Below are positions 11,213 through 22,664 of a stretch of 64,000 bases of DNA, piece after piece. Both the position numbers and the translations under genes were made by a program. Each line of letters starts with the position of its first letter. The first letter of the stretch is position 1. Source of the DNA: Gallionella sp. (GTDB lineage Bacteria; Pseudomonadota; Gammaproteobacteria; Burkholderiales; Gallionellaceae). Under the pieces are notes generated by a model. It was not told the origin of the DNA. It did no database searches and was given only the letters and a program-made list of their open reading frames with translations. The stretch is taken from assembly GCA_030681375.1 (NCBI GenBank), contig JAUXWM010000023.1, forward strand, positions 27,807 to 91,806. The letters are read 5' to 3'.

Positions 11213-13105
11213 TTATTCAGCTGACCTGGCATCACGAAATCCACGTTTTAAATGCACCAACAACAATGAAATGGCAGCTGGCGTAATGCCGGAAATCCGT
11301 GCGGCCTGCCCCACTGTTTCGGGCTTATATTGATTGAGTTTTTGCTGAACCTCTATGGATAAGCCTCGCACCTCGCGATAATCGAGGTTATCTGGCAGGT
11401 TGAGCGCCTCATTTTGCTCATTTCGTTCAATTTCTTGGTTTTGCCGCTCTATGTAGCCGTGATATTTAGCCTGGATTTCGACTTGCTCAGCCACTTTGGG
11501 GTCGACTACTCCGACACCATCCCCGGTCAAGGTGAGTAAACTGTCATAGTTCACGTCCGGACGCCGCAGCAGCTCATACAAGGAATATTCGCGCTCAATA
11601 TTTTTACCCAGCACACGTAGCGCATCTTCTTCCGGCAGGTTACGCGGATTCACCCATGTTCGGCGCATGCGCTCTTGCTCGATGGCAATTGCTTCGCGTT
11701 TTTCTTCAAATGCCTGCCATCGCGCATCATCTACCAGGCCCAGCTCGCGCCCCTTCTCTGTCAGGCGCAAATCGGCATTGTCTTCACGCAACTGCAAACG
11801 ATATTCCGCGCGACTGGTGAACATACGATAAGGCTCAGCCACCCCCTGGGTAATCAGATCATCTACCATCACCCCCAGATAGGCCTCATCCCGGCGCGGA
11901 CACCAGGCTTCCTTTTCCTGCACTTGCAGCGCCGCATTCAGACCAGCGAGCAAACCTTGCGCTGCCGCCTCTTCATAACCGGTTGTTCCGTTGATTTGTC
12001 CGGCAAAGAACAGCCCCTGTATAGCCTTTGTTTCCAAAGAACTTTTTAAGCCGCAGGGATTAAAGTAATCATATTCAATCGCATAGCCCGGGCGCAAAAT
12101 ATGCGCGTTTTCCAGGCCTTTAATGGAACGGACCAACTCCAGTTGCACATCAAATGGCAGACTGGTTGAAATACCATTTGGATAAACCTCGTGGGTAGTC
12201 AAACCCTCCGGCTCAAGAAATATTTGATGTGACGCCTTATCGGCAAAGCGCGTGATTTTATCCTCGATAGAAGGACAATAACGCGGCCCTACGCCTTCAA
12301 TAACGCCGGTAAACAAGGGAGAGCGATCCAACCCGCCTCGAATGATGTCATGCGTGCGCTCACTGGTTTCCGTAATCCAGCAAGGTAATTGCCGTGGATG
12401 TTGCGCTGCATTGCCCATGAAGGAAAACACCGGCACGGGGTTATCACCCGCCTGTTCCTGCAACAGTGAATAATTGATAGTGCGACCATCGATGCGCGGC
12501 GGCGTGCCTGTTTTCAGCCGCCCCACCGGCAACTTTAACTCGCGCAGACGATGCGCCAGACTGAGCGAAGGAGGGTCACCCGCGCGCCCCGCCTGATAGC
12601 TTGCCTGACCGACATGAACCAATCCGGCCAGAAAAGTCCCTGCGGTCAGCACGACGGTTTTTGAACTGAAGCGCAGGCCGAGCTGGGTGACAACACCCGT
12701 GACCCTATCCTGCTCCACCTGCAAATCATCAACCGCCTGCTGGAACAACCACAGATTGGGCTGATTCTCCAGTGTCGTTCGGATGGCTTGCTTGTATAAG
12801 ATACGGTCGGCTTGCGCCCGCGTTGCCCGCACCGCGTAGCCTTTACTGGAATTAAGAATACGAAACTGGATGCCGCCCACATCCGTCGCCATCGCCATCG
12901 CTCCACCCAGCGCATCCACTTCTTTGACCAGATGGCCCTTGCCTATCCCGCCTATGGAAGGATTGCAGGACATTTGTCCCAACGTCTCGATATTGTGGCT
13001 AAGCAGCAAAGTCTTGCAGCCAGCGCGCGCGCTGGCAAGGGCCGCCTCAGTTCCGGCATGCCCTCCTCCCACTACAATCACATCGAATACATCAGGAAAT
13101 TTCAT
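11213..13105 (-). CDS. mnmG: tRNA uridine-5-carboxymethylaminomethyl modification enzyme MnmG (GidA)
   Basis: The protein has 630 aa from the ATG at 13105 ([18 protein letters not shown]). The frame is open 12 codons further up, but this start aligns with the family. The FAD dinucleotide fold GGGHAG is at residues 13-18. The GidA signatures [17 protein letters not shown] and [17 protein letters not shown] are present. With MnmE it modifies the wobble uridine of several tRNAs. Its partner gene mnmE lies just upstream, separated by an 80-bp gap carrying a parS site. Confidence 0.97.
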   Translation of the reverse strand: MKFPDVFDVIVVGGGHAGTEAALASARAGCKTLLLSHNIETLGQMSCNPSIGGIGKGHLVKEVDALGGAMAMATDVGGIQFRILNSSKGYAVRATRAQADRILYKQAIRTTLENQPNLWLFQQAVDDLQVEQDRVTGVVTQLGLRFSSKTVVLTAGTFLAGLVHVGQASYQAGRAGDPPSLSLAHRLRELKLPVGRLKTGTPPRIDGRTINYSLLQEQAGDNPVPVFSFMGNAAQHPRQLPCWITETSERTHDIIRGGLDRSPLFTGVIEGVGPRYCPSIEDKITRFADKASHQIFLEPEGLTTHEVYPNGISTSLPFDVQLELVRSIKGLENAHILRPGYAIEYDYFNPCGLKSSLETKAIQGLFFAGQINGTTGYEEAAAQGLLAGLNAALQVQEKEAWCPRRDEAYLGVMVDDLITQGVAEPYRMFTSRAEYRLQLREDNADLRLTEKGRELGLVDDARWQAFEEKREAIAIEQERMRRTWVNPRNLPEEDALRVLGKNIEREYSLYELLRRPDVNYDSLLTLTGDGVGVVDPKVAEQVEIQAKYHGYIERQNQEIERNEQNEALNLPDNLDYREVRGLSIEVQQKLNQYKPETVGQAARISGITPAAISLLLVHLKRGFRDARSAE

Positions 13106-13167
13106 CTTGCCGCTGAGCTTAAAAGGAGGCGCATCATACAACAGACCGGCCTCAATCCGAAATGGCG

Positions 13168-13183
13168 TGTTTCACGTGAAACA
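13168..13183. promoter_or_regulatory. parS site 1 (ParB-binding)
   Basis: TGTTTCACGTGAAACA is a perfect 16-bp palindrome identical to the bacterial chromosomal parS consensus. It sits between mnmE and mnmG, one base after the mnmE stop codon, and about 3.4 kb from parB. Two more perfect copies lie in this window. Confidence 0.95.
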
Positions 13184-13184
13184 G

Positions 13185-14516
13185 CTACTTTCCAATACAA
13201 AACCGGCTAAATATCTCGCCCAACAAGTCGTCAGCGCTAAATTTCCCGGTGATGCTGTTCAATGCGTGCTGGGTTAAGCGCAATTCTTCGGCAAATAATT
13301 CAGGCTGCGTCAACAACGCCGAGGCCAGTGCGAGATGTTCCTGTGCAAGATGCAAGGCACGCAGGTGGCGTTCACGAGCGATGAATGTGCCGCTTTCCTG
13401 ATTGCGCCAGCCTATTAATTCGAGCATACGGTCGCGCAAAGCCTCTAGACCATCTCCGTTTTTTGCAGAAATGCAAATCCCCTCCCCCGCTACAGTCGTT
13501 TTCTCAGACAGCAAATCGGCCTTGTTGTACACCAGCAAATGGGGGATATCAGCGGGGAAACCGGAAATGATTTCCCGCTCTTCTGCGTTGCATCCGTTCG
13601 CCGCATCCAGCAGCATCAAAATTAAATCTGCGCGCTGAACTGTCTGGTGGGTGCGCGCCATGCCCAGATTCTCGACCTCATCCTGCGAGACACGCAATCC
13701 CGCCGTGTCCATGATATGCAAGGGAATGCCACGTATCTGTATCGCCTGACGAATGACATCGCGAGTCGTTCCCGGCACATCGCTCACCAAGGCGACCTCT
13801 TCACCGGACAACCGGTTTAACAGGCTTGATTTTCCGACATTCGGTCGCCCCACCAGCGCAATATGCGCCCCTTCACGCAACAAACTTCCTTGTTTTGCGC
13901 GCTCCAGGGTCTGTTGCAGTTTAGCCTGAACATTTTGCAGTATCGAATCACGCAGACGGGTGTCAGCAACGTCGATGTCTTCTTCCGGGAAATCCAGCAT
14001 TGCTTCAACCAGCATACGCAAACGCACCAGTTGATCAACCAGAACGTTGATAGCGGCAGAAAACTCACCCTGCAATGAACGCACTGCGCTGCGGGCCGCC
14101 TCGCTCGTGGTCGCATCAATCAGATCCGCTACGCTCTCAGCCTGTGCCAGATCCAGCTTGTCATTAAGGAAGGCACGCTGCGTGAACTCCCCCGGCTCAG
14201 CCAGACGCACACCCAAACTCAGACAGCGTTGTAATAGCAAGTGCAGCACGGCAGAACCGCCATGTCCCTGCAATTCCAGGACCTCTTCTCCTGTGTAAGA
14301 ATGCGGTGCGGGAAAATACAGGGCTATACCCTGATCAATGACTTGATTATTCCCATCCAGAAAATCACTCAGGGTGGCATGACGCGGTGCAGGCAACCTA
14401 CCCAATACCGAGAGTGCGATGGCCGCAATCCCCTTGCCGGAGATTCTCACCACCCCTACACCTCCGCGCCCTTGCGCGGTGGCTATTGCGGCTATCGTGT
14501 CAGCGTTTGGCTGCAA
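13185..14516 (-). CDS. mnmE: tRNA modification GTPase MnmE (TrmE)
   Basis: The 443-aa protein has an N-terminal tetrahydrofolate-binding domain (QGRGGVGVVRISG). The central Ras-like G domain shows G1 GRPNVGKS (residues 223-230), and NKAD follows later. The C-terminal CIGK is the invariant C-x-G-K of the family. The start is a TTG at 14516 overlapping the yidC end by 17 bp; no in-frame ATG or GTG precedes the conserved DTIAAIAT. With MnmG it installs the cmnm5 group at U34 of tRNAs. Confidence 0.96.
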   Translation of the reverse strand: MQPNADTIAAIATAQGRGGVGVVRISGKGIAAIALSVLGRLPAPRHATLSDFLDGNNQVIDQGIALYFPAPHSYTGEEVLELQGHGGSAVLHLLLQRCLSLGVRLAEPGEFTQRAFLNDKLDLAQAESVADLIDATTSEAARSAVRSLQGEFSAAINVLVDQLVRLRMLVEAMLDFPEEDIDVADTRLRDSILQNVQAKLQQTLERAKQGSLLREGAHIALVGRPNVGKSSLLNRLSGEEVALVSDVPGTTRDVIRQAIQIRGIPLHIMDTAGLRVSQDEVENLGMARTHQTVQRADLILMLLDAANGCNAEEREIISGFPADIPHLLVYNKADLLSEKTTVAGEGICISAKNGDGLEALRDRMLELIGWRNQESGTFIARERHLRALHLAQEHLALASALLTQPELFAEELRLTQHALNSITGKFSADDLLGEIFSRFCIGK

Positions 14517-16134
14517 CGGCCTCAGCCTCTAAGCCGCGAGTGATATACCATTGCTGAGCGATAGACAATGCATTATTGACGATCGAGTACAACACCAGCC
14601 CCGCCGGAAAGAAGAAAAATATAACGCTGAAGGCAATCGGCATGATTTGCATCAACTTGGCCTGCATGGGGTCCGGTGGAACCGGATTCAGCTTGGCCTG
14701 AATATACATGCTCGCCCCCATAATGACAGGCAATATGTAATACGGATCAGCCGTTGACAGATCGGTTATCCAGCCAAAAAACGGTGCGTAACGCATTTCC
14801 ACACTGGCCAGAATAGACCAGTACAGCGCGATAAATACCGGGATCTGAATTAAAACCGGAAGACATCCGCCCAGAGGGTTAATTTTTTCGGTTTTGTATA
14901 AATCCATCATGGCGCGATTCAGTTGCTCACGATCATTGGCATGCTGTTGCTTGATTTTTTCCAGCTTGGGCGCGACCAAGCGCATTTTTCCCATCGAGCG
15001 ATAGCTCGCTGCCGACAAGGGAAAGAACAAAATTTTAATCAGTACGGTCAGGACGATAATCGCCACGCCCCAGTTCTGCACCATGCCATAAATAAAAGTT
15101 AGCACCCAAAACATCGGGGTGGCAATAATCGTTAGCCAGCCGTAATCAACCGTCAGACCCAGTCCAGGTGAGATGTCATTAAGACTGGATTGTGCCGGGC
15201 CCGCGTAGAGCGGCACGGTTATGACCGACTTTTGCCCTGCCGCAATGGCCGGTACGGCCAGAACGACACCTGCTGAATACAGTCCGTTATCCAGCTTACG
15301 GGTAAAGAATTCACGATTTGATTTTTGCTCAGGTATCCAGGCAGCAACAAAATAGTGTTGCAGCATACCTATCCAGCCATTATCGGATTCCTTGGGGTAA
15401 TCAACCTTGGCTTTATCAATATCCGAAAATGCAACTTTCTGGAATTTTTCCTGTTCCGTATACACTGCTGCCCCGGTATAAGTAGGCAACATCATCGAAT
15501 CGCCAACCGGAGCAACGCTATCGCGTATGAACTGGTAATAAGCAGATGTGTTTAATGCAGCAGCCGTACCATTTTCAATTTCATACGTAATATCAATAAC
15601 ATAACTATTCTTATGAAAAGTTATCAGCTTGACAACTTTAATACCGTTCGACTCTTCTGCAGTCAGTCTTATCTGAAGCTGATCCGCATTTGCTGCCAAC
15701 TCATAGCTATCCTGTTCAACGCTAAAAATACTGTTGTGATTAGGCAAGCCTTCGCCCAACAAGCCAGACTGTGCTGCATAGCTGTGTGTATTCGCGCCTT
15801 TTGCAAACAAAACAAAATGCTTATTTTTATCCTCACCATCAGGGTGATTTAAAAAATCCAGGCGCTGAATATCACCACCAACGCTACTGATTTCGGCTTC
15901 CAGAATATCTGTTTTAACCTTAATTACTTTTCCAGCCAGCTGCTTTTCGGGCGCCTGAAGTATTGACGCTTGTGCAGCGACATCGGCGGCCTTGATTGTA
16001 GCCACGGGTAAATCCGACTTTGCTGTATTTACCTGTTGAACAAGCGGTGGTTGCTGATAACGTTGCCAGCCATCCCAAATCATCATTAGTGAAAATGAAA
16101 GAATTAAAAACAGGAAAAGTCTCTGAAAGTCCAT
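14500..16134 (-). CDS. yidC: Membrane protein insertase YidC
   Basis: The 544-aa protein begins with a single membrane helix (LFLFLILSFSLMMIWDGW). A large periplasmic domain of roughly 300 residues follows, then the 60KD_IMP insertase core with its helices (WGVAIIVLTVLIKILFFPL, LGGCLPVLIQIPVFIALYW). The core contains the conserved hydrophilic-groove Arg region SAASYRSMGKM. It inserts inner-membrane proteins, including the F-ATPase c subunit encoded nearby. It lies in the usual rpmH-rnpA-yidD-yidC-mnmE order. Confidence 0.97.
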   Translation of the reverse strand: MDFQRLFLFLILSFSLMMIWDGWQRYQQPPLVQQVNTAKSDLPVATIKAADVAAQASILQAPEKQLAGKVIKVKTDILEAEISSVGGDIQRLDFLNHPDGEDKNKHFVLFAKGANTHSYAAQSGLLGEGLPNHNSIFSVEQDSYELAANADQLQIRLTAEESNGIKVVKLITFHKNSYVIDITYEIENGTAAALNTSAYYQFIRDSVAPVGDSMMLPTYTGAAVYTEQEKFQKVAFSDIDKAKVDYPKESDNGWIGMLQHYFVAAWIPEQKSNREFFTRKLDNGLYSAGVVLAVPAIAAGQKSVITVPLYAGPAQSSLNDISPGLGLTVDYGWLTIIATPMFWVLTFIYGMVQNWGVAIIVLTVLIKILFFPLSAASYRSMGKMRLVAPKLEKIKQQHANDREQLNRAMMDLYKTEKINPLGGCLPVLIQIPVFIALYWSILASVEMRYAPFFGWITDLSTADPYYILPVIMGASMYIQAKLNPVPPDPMQAKLMQIMPIAFSVIFFFFPAGLVLYSIVNNALSIAQQWYITRGLEAEAVAAKR

Positions 16135-16155
16135 GGTGGTATTTTTATTGATTAA

Positions 16156-16365
16156 TTATGGTGCCGGATCGTAACCGCCTGGATGCCAGGGATTACAGCG
16201 CGCGATACGCTTGATACTCAACCAGCTACCCTTGATCGGGCCATGTCTGGTTAAAGCTTCGCATGCATAGTGGGAGCAACTGGGAGTAAAACGACATGTC
16301 GGCGGGCTCAGTGGGCTAATGAAATACTGGTAGCCATGGATAATTTTAATCAGGATTCTGCGCAT
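16156..16365 (-). CDS. yidD: Membrane protein insertion efficiency factor YidD
   Basis: This 69-aa protein shows the YidD pattern: a short amphipathic N-terminus ([14 protein letters not shown]), then [15 protein letters not shown] and [12 protein letters not shown] with conserved Cys residues. The family helps YidC-dependent membrane insertion. It overlaps the end of rnpA by 16 bp and lies 21 bp before yidC. Size and motifs are normal. Confidence 0.95.
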   Translation of the reverse strand: MRRILIKIIHGYQYFISPLSPPTCRFTPSCSHYACEALTRHGPIKGSWLSIKRIARCNPWHPGGYDPAP

Positions 16366-16721
16366 CGTATTGCCACCCGATTAAAAAGTTTACTCAAGCT
16401 GTTAATACATGCAGTTTTATCTGTACGCTCTGTGTTACGCGCCATCACGACCAGATCGATGCCACATCGCTTGATGTCGTGGATACGAAAAACCTCCCTT
16501 ATCTCACGCTTAAGCTGATTTCTATCCACAGATTTTGGTATATATCTTTTGGCCACAACAATACCCAGCCTCGCATTTTTTTCGTTATTTACCACAAAAA
16601 AAAGCTTGAAATATTTGTCTGAGAGCACATGCGACTTCAGACACGGGCCATAGCCTTCGCTGCGCGGAATGCGTTGCGCAGCTGAAAAGCTATTTTGCTG
16701 CTTACACAGCGAGTTTTGCAC
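16350..16721 (-). CDS. rnpA: Ribonuclease P protein component
   Basis: The family signature appears as [29 protein letters not shown], split here: [17 protein letters not shown] and [11 protein letters not shown]. This is the RNA-binding RNR-type motif of RnpA. The start is uncertain: no ATG precedes the conserved FSAAQRI. I chose the GTG at 16721, giving 123 aa. GTGs at 16742 and 16733 would lengthen it. All candidates overlap rpmH, which is common for this gene pair. It is the protein cofactor that helps RNase P process pre-tRNA 5' ends. Confidence 0.92.
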   Translation of the reverse strand: MQNSLCKQQNSFSAAQRIPRSEGYGPCLKSHVLSDKYFKLFFVVNNEKNARLGIVVAKRYIPKSVDRNQLKREIREVFRIHDIKRCGIDLVVMARNTERTDKTACINSLSKLFNRVAIRCAES

Positions 16722-16836
16722 GACCCTTGGCACGACGGGCACGGATCACTGCTCGGCCACCGCGTGTTTTCATGCGAACTAAGAATCCATGAGTACGTTT
16801 TCTTTTAGTTACGGAAGGTTGGTATGTGCGTTTCAT
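16702..16836 (-). CDS. rpmH: 50S ribosomal protein L34
   Basis: A 44-aa frame begins with ATG at 16836 and ends with TAA at 16702. It reads [20 protein letters not shown], continues through the invariant [14 protein letters not shown] and ends LAV. This is L34 at its normal length. It is preceded by a clear ribosome-binding region (GAGGATAA) and a strong promoter, and overlaps rnpA. It is the first gene of the leftward block from the origin. Confidence 0.97.
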   Translation of the reverse strand: MKRTYQPSVTKRKRTHGFLVRMKTRGGRAVIRARRAKGRAKLAV

Positions 16837-16870
16837 TCTGAATTATCCTCGGGAAGTCATAAAACGCGGT

Positions 16871-16899
16871 ATTACAATGTGTTAGCTACTTTGTGTCAA
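16871..16899 (-). promoter_or_regulatory. Sigma-70 promoter of rpmH
   Basis: On the minus strand a perfect -35 TTGACA (16899-16894) is followed after exactly 17 bp by TGTAAT as -10 (16876-16871). Transcription would begin about 30 bp before the rpmH start codon. This is near consensus, as expected for a ribosomal protein gene. Confidence 0.8.
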
Positions 16900-16919
16900 G
16901 ATATATTTGCTTTATTGCC

Positions 16920-16950
16920 TGTGGATAAGTTTTGCTATCATCTGTAGAAT
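16920..16950 (+). promoter_or_regulatory. dnaA promoter region with overlapping DnaA box
   Basis: TGTGGATAA (16920-16928) is a perfect DnaA box on the reverse strand. It covers a possible -35 (TGGATA, 16922-16927), which is 17 bp from a -10-like TAGAAT at 16945-16950. The start codon of dnaA follows 42 bp later. The arrangement suggests DnaA represses its own gene; the box is seen, the promoter and autoregulation are inferred. Confidence 0.65.
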
Positions 16951-16992
16951 ACGCGAACACTCATGCTAATTTGCACTTCCAATTAGGTATAT

Positions 16993-18348
16993 ATGCAAGA
17001 AAACGCATTCTGGGATACCTGTTTGCGCTCTTTCGAAAAGAGCCTCCCACCACAACAATTTAATTCCTGGATCAAACCTCTTAAATTAACGGATGACAAT
17101 GGCCATCTGGTTTTAACTGCGCCGAACACTTTTACATTAAAAATATTACAGGATCGTTTTTTTCCTGAGATAAGCCGTCAGGCAAAGCTGGCATATGCCA
17201 TCGTCCCTCAATTTGAATTCCGTGTGGTGGAAGCAACCACCACCAACCCGCCTCCTCCACCTCCTGTGCCGGAGACGAAAAAAGTTGCCGTTGAAACTAA
17301 GCCCAAGATCGAAACCTCCTTCAGGGGCTATGGAAAACTTAACCAGAATTTGACTTTTGATAATTTTGTTATTGGTAAGGCAAATCAGTTAGCCTTTGCA
17401 GCAGCAACACAGGTTGCCGAATTACCCGGAATTTCATACAACCCGTTATTTATTTATGGGGGGGTGGGACTTGGGAAAACTCATTTGGCTCAAGCCATTG
17501 GCAACCAAATTTGCATCAACAAACCTCAGGCAAAAGTTTGTTATATGCATGCTGAACGCTACGTTGCTGACGTGGTACGTGCTTATCAAACTAACAAATT
17601 CGAGGAATTTAAGCAGTATTACCATTCTTTGGATGTATTGCTTATTGATGACATTCAATTTTTCGCCGGAAAAGCCAAGACGCAGGAAGAATTTTTTTAC
17701 GCTTTCAATACCTTGGTTGATTCACACAAACAGGTAATCTTGACCAGCGATACATTCCCCAAGGAATTAACGGGTCTGGAAAGCCGTCTGGTTTCCCGTT
17801 TTGGCTGGGGGCTTACCATTGGTATCGAACCCCCAGAATTGGAAATGCGTGTTGCAATTTTGCTCAAAAAAGCTGCCATCAGTGGTTATTCACTCGATGA
17901 TGCTGTTGCTTTTTTTATTGCCAAACATGTCAATTCCAATGTACGGGAGCTGGAGGGAGCGCTAAAACGCGTTGAAGCCTATACCAAATTTCACAAGCGT
18001 ATTATTTCAGTTGAAACAGCAAAAGAAGCATTAAAGGACATCCTGGTTGCACAGAGTCGGCAAATTTCTATTGATAATATTCAAAAGACGGTTGCAGATT
18101 ATTACCGTATCAAAATTATTGAGTTGCTATCCAAGAAGAGGACCCGAAACCTTACCCGCCCCAGACAAATTGCCATGAGCCTGGCGCGTGAATTAACCAC
18201 TATGAGTTTGCCGGAAATTGGTAATGCATTCGGGGGTAGAGATCATTCCACCGTGATTCATGCATGCCAAACGGTAGTTACATTAAGGGCAAGCGATACA
18301 ACCATTGATGCTGATTACAATATTTTGCTGCAAACACTAACGGGATAA
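16993..18348 (+). CDS. dnaA: Chromosomal replication initiator DnaA
   Basis: The 451-aa protein has an N-terminal DnaB/DiaA-interaction domain and a short proline-rich linker near residues 85-95. The AAA+ domain carries the Walker A motif GGVGLGKT (156-163) and Walker B VLLIDDIQF. The C-terminal DNA-binding domain shows the signature GGRDHSTVIHACQ. It binds TTATCCACA boxes and melts oriC. Boxes lie immediately upstream and downstream of the gene. It is the first rightward gene. Confidence 0.98.
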   Translation: MQENAFWDTCLRSFEKSLPPQQFNSWIKPLKLTDDNGHLVLTAPNTFTLKILQDRFFPEISRQAKLAYAIVPQFEFRVVEATTTNPPPPPPVPETKKVAVETKPKIETSFRGYGKLNQNLTFDNFVIGKANQLAFAAATQVAELPGISYNPLFIYGGVGLGKTHLAQAIGNQICINKPQAKVCYMHAERYVADVVRAYQTNKFEEFKQYYHSLDVLLIDDIQFFAGKAKTQEEFFYAFNTLVDSHKQVILTSDTFPKELTGLESRLVSRFGWGLTIGIEPPELEMRVAILLKKAAISGYSLDDAVAFFIAKHVNSNVRELEGALKRVEAYTKFHKRIISVETAKEALKDILVAQSRQISIDNIQKTVADYYRIKIIELLSKKRTRNLTRPRQIAMSLARELTTMSLPEIGNAFGGRDHSTVIHACQTVVTLRASDTTIDADYNILLQTLTG

Positions 18349-18633
18349 GGTTATAAACCTCAAAACGCAACTATAGTATGGTAAGTGTTTTAGAATGACA
18401 AATCATAGCCAATATTCTTCAGACAATTGGGTATAAAGTTATGGATACATTGTTAATAAACTGTGCATAACTCTTGGAATTTTGTGATTTATTTATTTAT
18501 CCACATAAGACCTGCTGGTAACCAACAGTAGCAACACAACTAAGTTTGATAATTAAGTTATTGTTTTTTAAATAATTTTTACAGTTATCCACTGTTTTTA
18601 AAGACATTATTAGTCTTATTAGGAATTTATATT
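18349..18633. other. Putative replication origin (oriC) in the dnaA-dnaN gap
   Basis: This 285-bp gene-free, AT-rich stretch carries a perfect DnaA box TTATCCACA at 18497-18505. Near-consensus boxes are TTATCCACT at 18585-18593 and, reversed, TGTGCATAA at 18462-18470. A very AT-rich tract at about 18541-18580 could be the unwinding element. Gene direction switches at rpmH/dnaA, parAB and parS sites are near, and this gap is a common oriC location. The exact origin is inferred. Confidence 0.7.
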
Positions 18634-19743
18634 ATGTTTATTAAAAAGATAAGTAAGGAAGTTTTGCTCAAACCATTACAGATAGTTGTTGGTATCGTAG
18701 AACGTAAACAAACGATGCCCATATTGTCCAATGTCTTGATTGAAAACGAATTTGGCAAAATTCGCTTTACTTCTACTGATCTGGAAATTCAAATAACCAC
18801 CACAATACAGGCAGAATCCGATAGTGATACCGCTGAGGCCATAACGGTCGGCGGAAAAAAGCTACAGGAAATTCTGCGTATACTTCCCGACCAAAGTTCA
18901 ATCTCCGTTGAAACCAAGGAAAATAAAACTCAGATAAAATCCAACAAAAGCCGGTTTAATCTACAGTCCTTGCCAGCACAGGATTTTCCAAAACTAAGTA
19001 TTGAAATTACAAATTCAAACAAATTGAAATTAAGTCAAACAGCGCTTAAAACACTGTTAAGCTCAGTTCAATTTGCTATGGCTCAACAGGATGTTCGTTA
19101 TTATTTGAACGGTGTTCTTTTTGTCATTGAAGATAATAAATTTAGGGCCGTTGCTACAGATGGACACAGGTTGGCTTATAACGCGATCGATATTGAAAAT
19201 TTCTCAGAAAAACAGGAAATTATTATTCCGCGTAAAGCAATCATGGAGTTGTCAAAATTACTCAGCAATGACGACGATGATCAAATTGAAATTGAATTTT
19301 CATCTCAACAACTTAAAGCCACGTTTTCAAATACAGAATTAATCACTAAATTAATTGAAGGAAAATTCCCGGATTATCAAAGAGTTATTCCTAACTACAG
19401 CAATCACCTGAGTATCAACAGAACATTGGTTCAACACGCTTTACAGCGTGCGGCTATTTTGTCGAATGAAAAATTCAGAGGAGTTCGCTTTGTACTGACT
19501 GAAAAAAATCTTTGCATTATAAGTAGCAATAGTGAGCAGGAAGAGGCTCAGGTCGAAATTGAAACTGATTACCATGGCGAGGCCATTGATATTGGTTTTA
19601 ATGTGAATTATTTGCTGGACGGATTGAATAGCATTAGCAGCGAAACGGCCATTTTTTCTTTTGGCAGCCCCAATAGCAGTATTTTAATTACCTCTCCCGA
19701 TGATCTGGACTTCCGATATGTTGTGATGCCCATGCGTATTTAA
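18634..19743 (+). CDS. dnaN: DNA polymerase III beta sliding clamp
   Basis: This 369-aa protein has the three-fold clamp architecture. Recognisable stretches include VGIVERKQTMPILSNVLIE near the N-terminus, AQQDVRYYLNGVLF, and the C-terminal YVVMPMRI, which forms part of the partner-binding pocket. The protein dimerises into a ring that tethers DNA polymerase III. The coding sequence is notably AT-rich compared with genes further out, as is dnaA. It is followed by gyrB in the standard dnaA-dnaN-gyrB order, without recF between them. Confidence 0.97.
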   Translation: MFIKKISKEVLLKPLQIVVGIVERKQTMPILSNVLIENEFGKIRFTSTDLEIQITTTIQAESDSDTAEAITVGGKKLQEILRILPDQSSISVETKENKTQIKSNKSRFNLQSLPAQDFPKLSIEITNSNKLKLSQTALKTLLSSVQFAMAQQDVRYYLNGVLFVIEDNKFRAVATDGHRLAYNAIDIENFSEKQEIIIPRKAIMELSKLLSNDDDDQIEIEFSSQQLKATFSNTELITKLIEGKFPDYQRVIPNYSNHLSINRTLVQHALQRAAILSNEKFRGVRFVLTEKNLCIISSNSEQEEAQVEIETDYHGEAIDIGFNVNYLLDGLNSISSETAIFSFGSPNSSILITSPDDLDFRYVVMPMRI

Positions 19744-19783
19744 TTTACGGGATAAATGTGAATTTTCCGATAATTTTATGTAA

Positions 19784-22201
<2,418 letters not shown>

Positions 22202-22311
22202 TTTTGTAGGTTCTCAGAATTATTCGAAAAATTCTCACTACTTCAATAATTTTATTTTTTGAAATTTTGAAAACAATCTGAATTGTTAAAACTAAAAAGG
22301 AAAAAAATTAA

Positions 22312-22341
22312 TGGCCGCGATCTGTTCGTGGCTATTTTTTT
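22312..22341 (+). terminator. Rho-independent terminator of gyrB
   Basis: The sequence tggccgcga-tctgt-tcgtggcta can form a 9-bp stem (with two G-U pairs) and a 5-base loop. A run of seven T follows. It begins about 110 bp after the gyrB stop codon. Confidence 0.65.
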
Positions 22342-22625
22342 GTCTTCAAAAATTAAATGTTGTCACAGCTATCTGTGGTAATTAAGCAACAATGCCTAGT
22401 GGTGTGATGAATATTTACAAAAACAAGGGTGTCACGCTGTAAGTCAATAAACACGGGGCTTACAGAGTAGGCGTCTTAAAACGCGCTATAAGGAATTACT
22501 GAGAGATGGGTAAGGGGTAAGTGAGGGTGAAAAAAGGGACGCTGAATTCGAGGTTATATGAGTTTTGGTATCTTTACCTGCGAAAAGGGTTATAAATTGC
22601 GGGTGGATTGTGCAGCAAGTTAACA
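22342..22625. other. Non-coding part of the gyrB-topA gap
   Basis: I see no convincing gene in this stretch between the gyrB terminator and the parS palindrome. It contains a G-rich, purine-biased run (about 22500-22540, gatgggtaaggggtaagtga) resembling the low-complexity repeat seen before pgk. Function is unknown. It could hold a small RNA, but I cannot show promoter and terminator elements that fit. Confidence 0.4.
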
Positions 22626-22655
22626 CGGGAGATGTTTCACGTGAAACATCTCCCG
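22626..22655. promoter_or_regulatory. parS site 3 inside a 30-bp perfect palindrome
   Basis: The 16-bp parS TGTTTCACGTGAAACA (22633-22648) is extended on both sides by complementary arms (CGGGAGA and TCTCCCG). This makes a 30-bp perfect palindrome. It lies between the convergent gyrB and topA genes, 10 bp after the topA stop codon. The neighbouring parS copies do not have the extended arms. The added arms could also act as a transcript 3' hairpin for topA. Confidence 0.93.
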
Positions 22656-22664
22656 GTGAATAAC

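Noticed and set aside
16742..16742. rnpA start at GTG 16742
   Set aside because: It overlaps rpmH by 41 bp and adds seven residues that are not conserved; a GTG at 16721 fits better, though the true start remains unproven.
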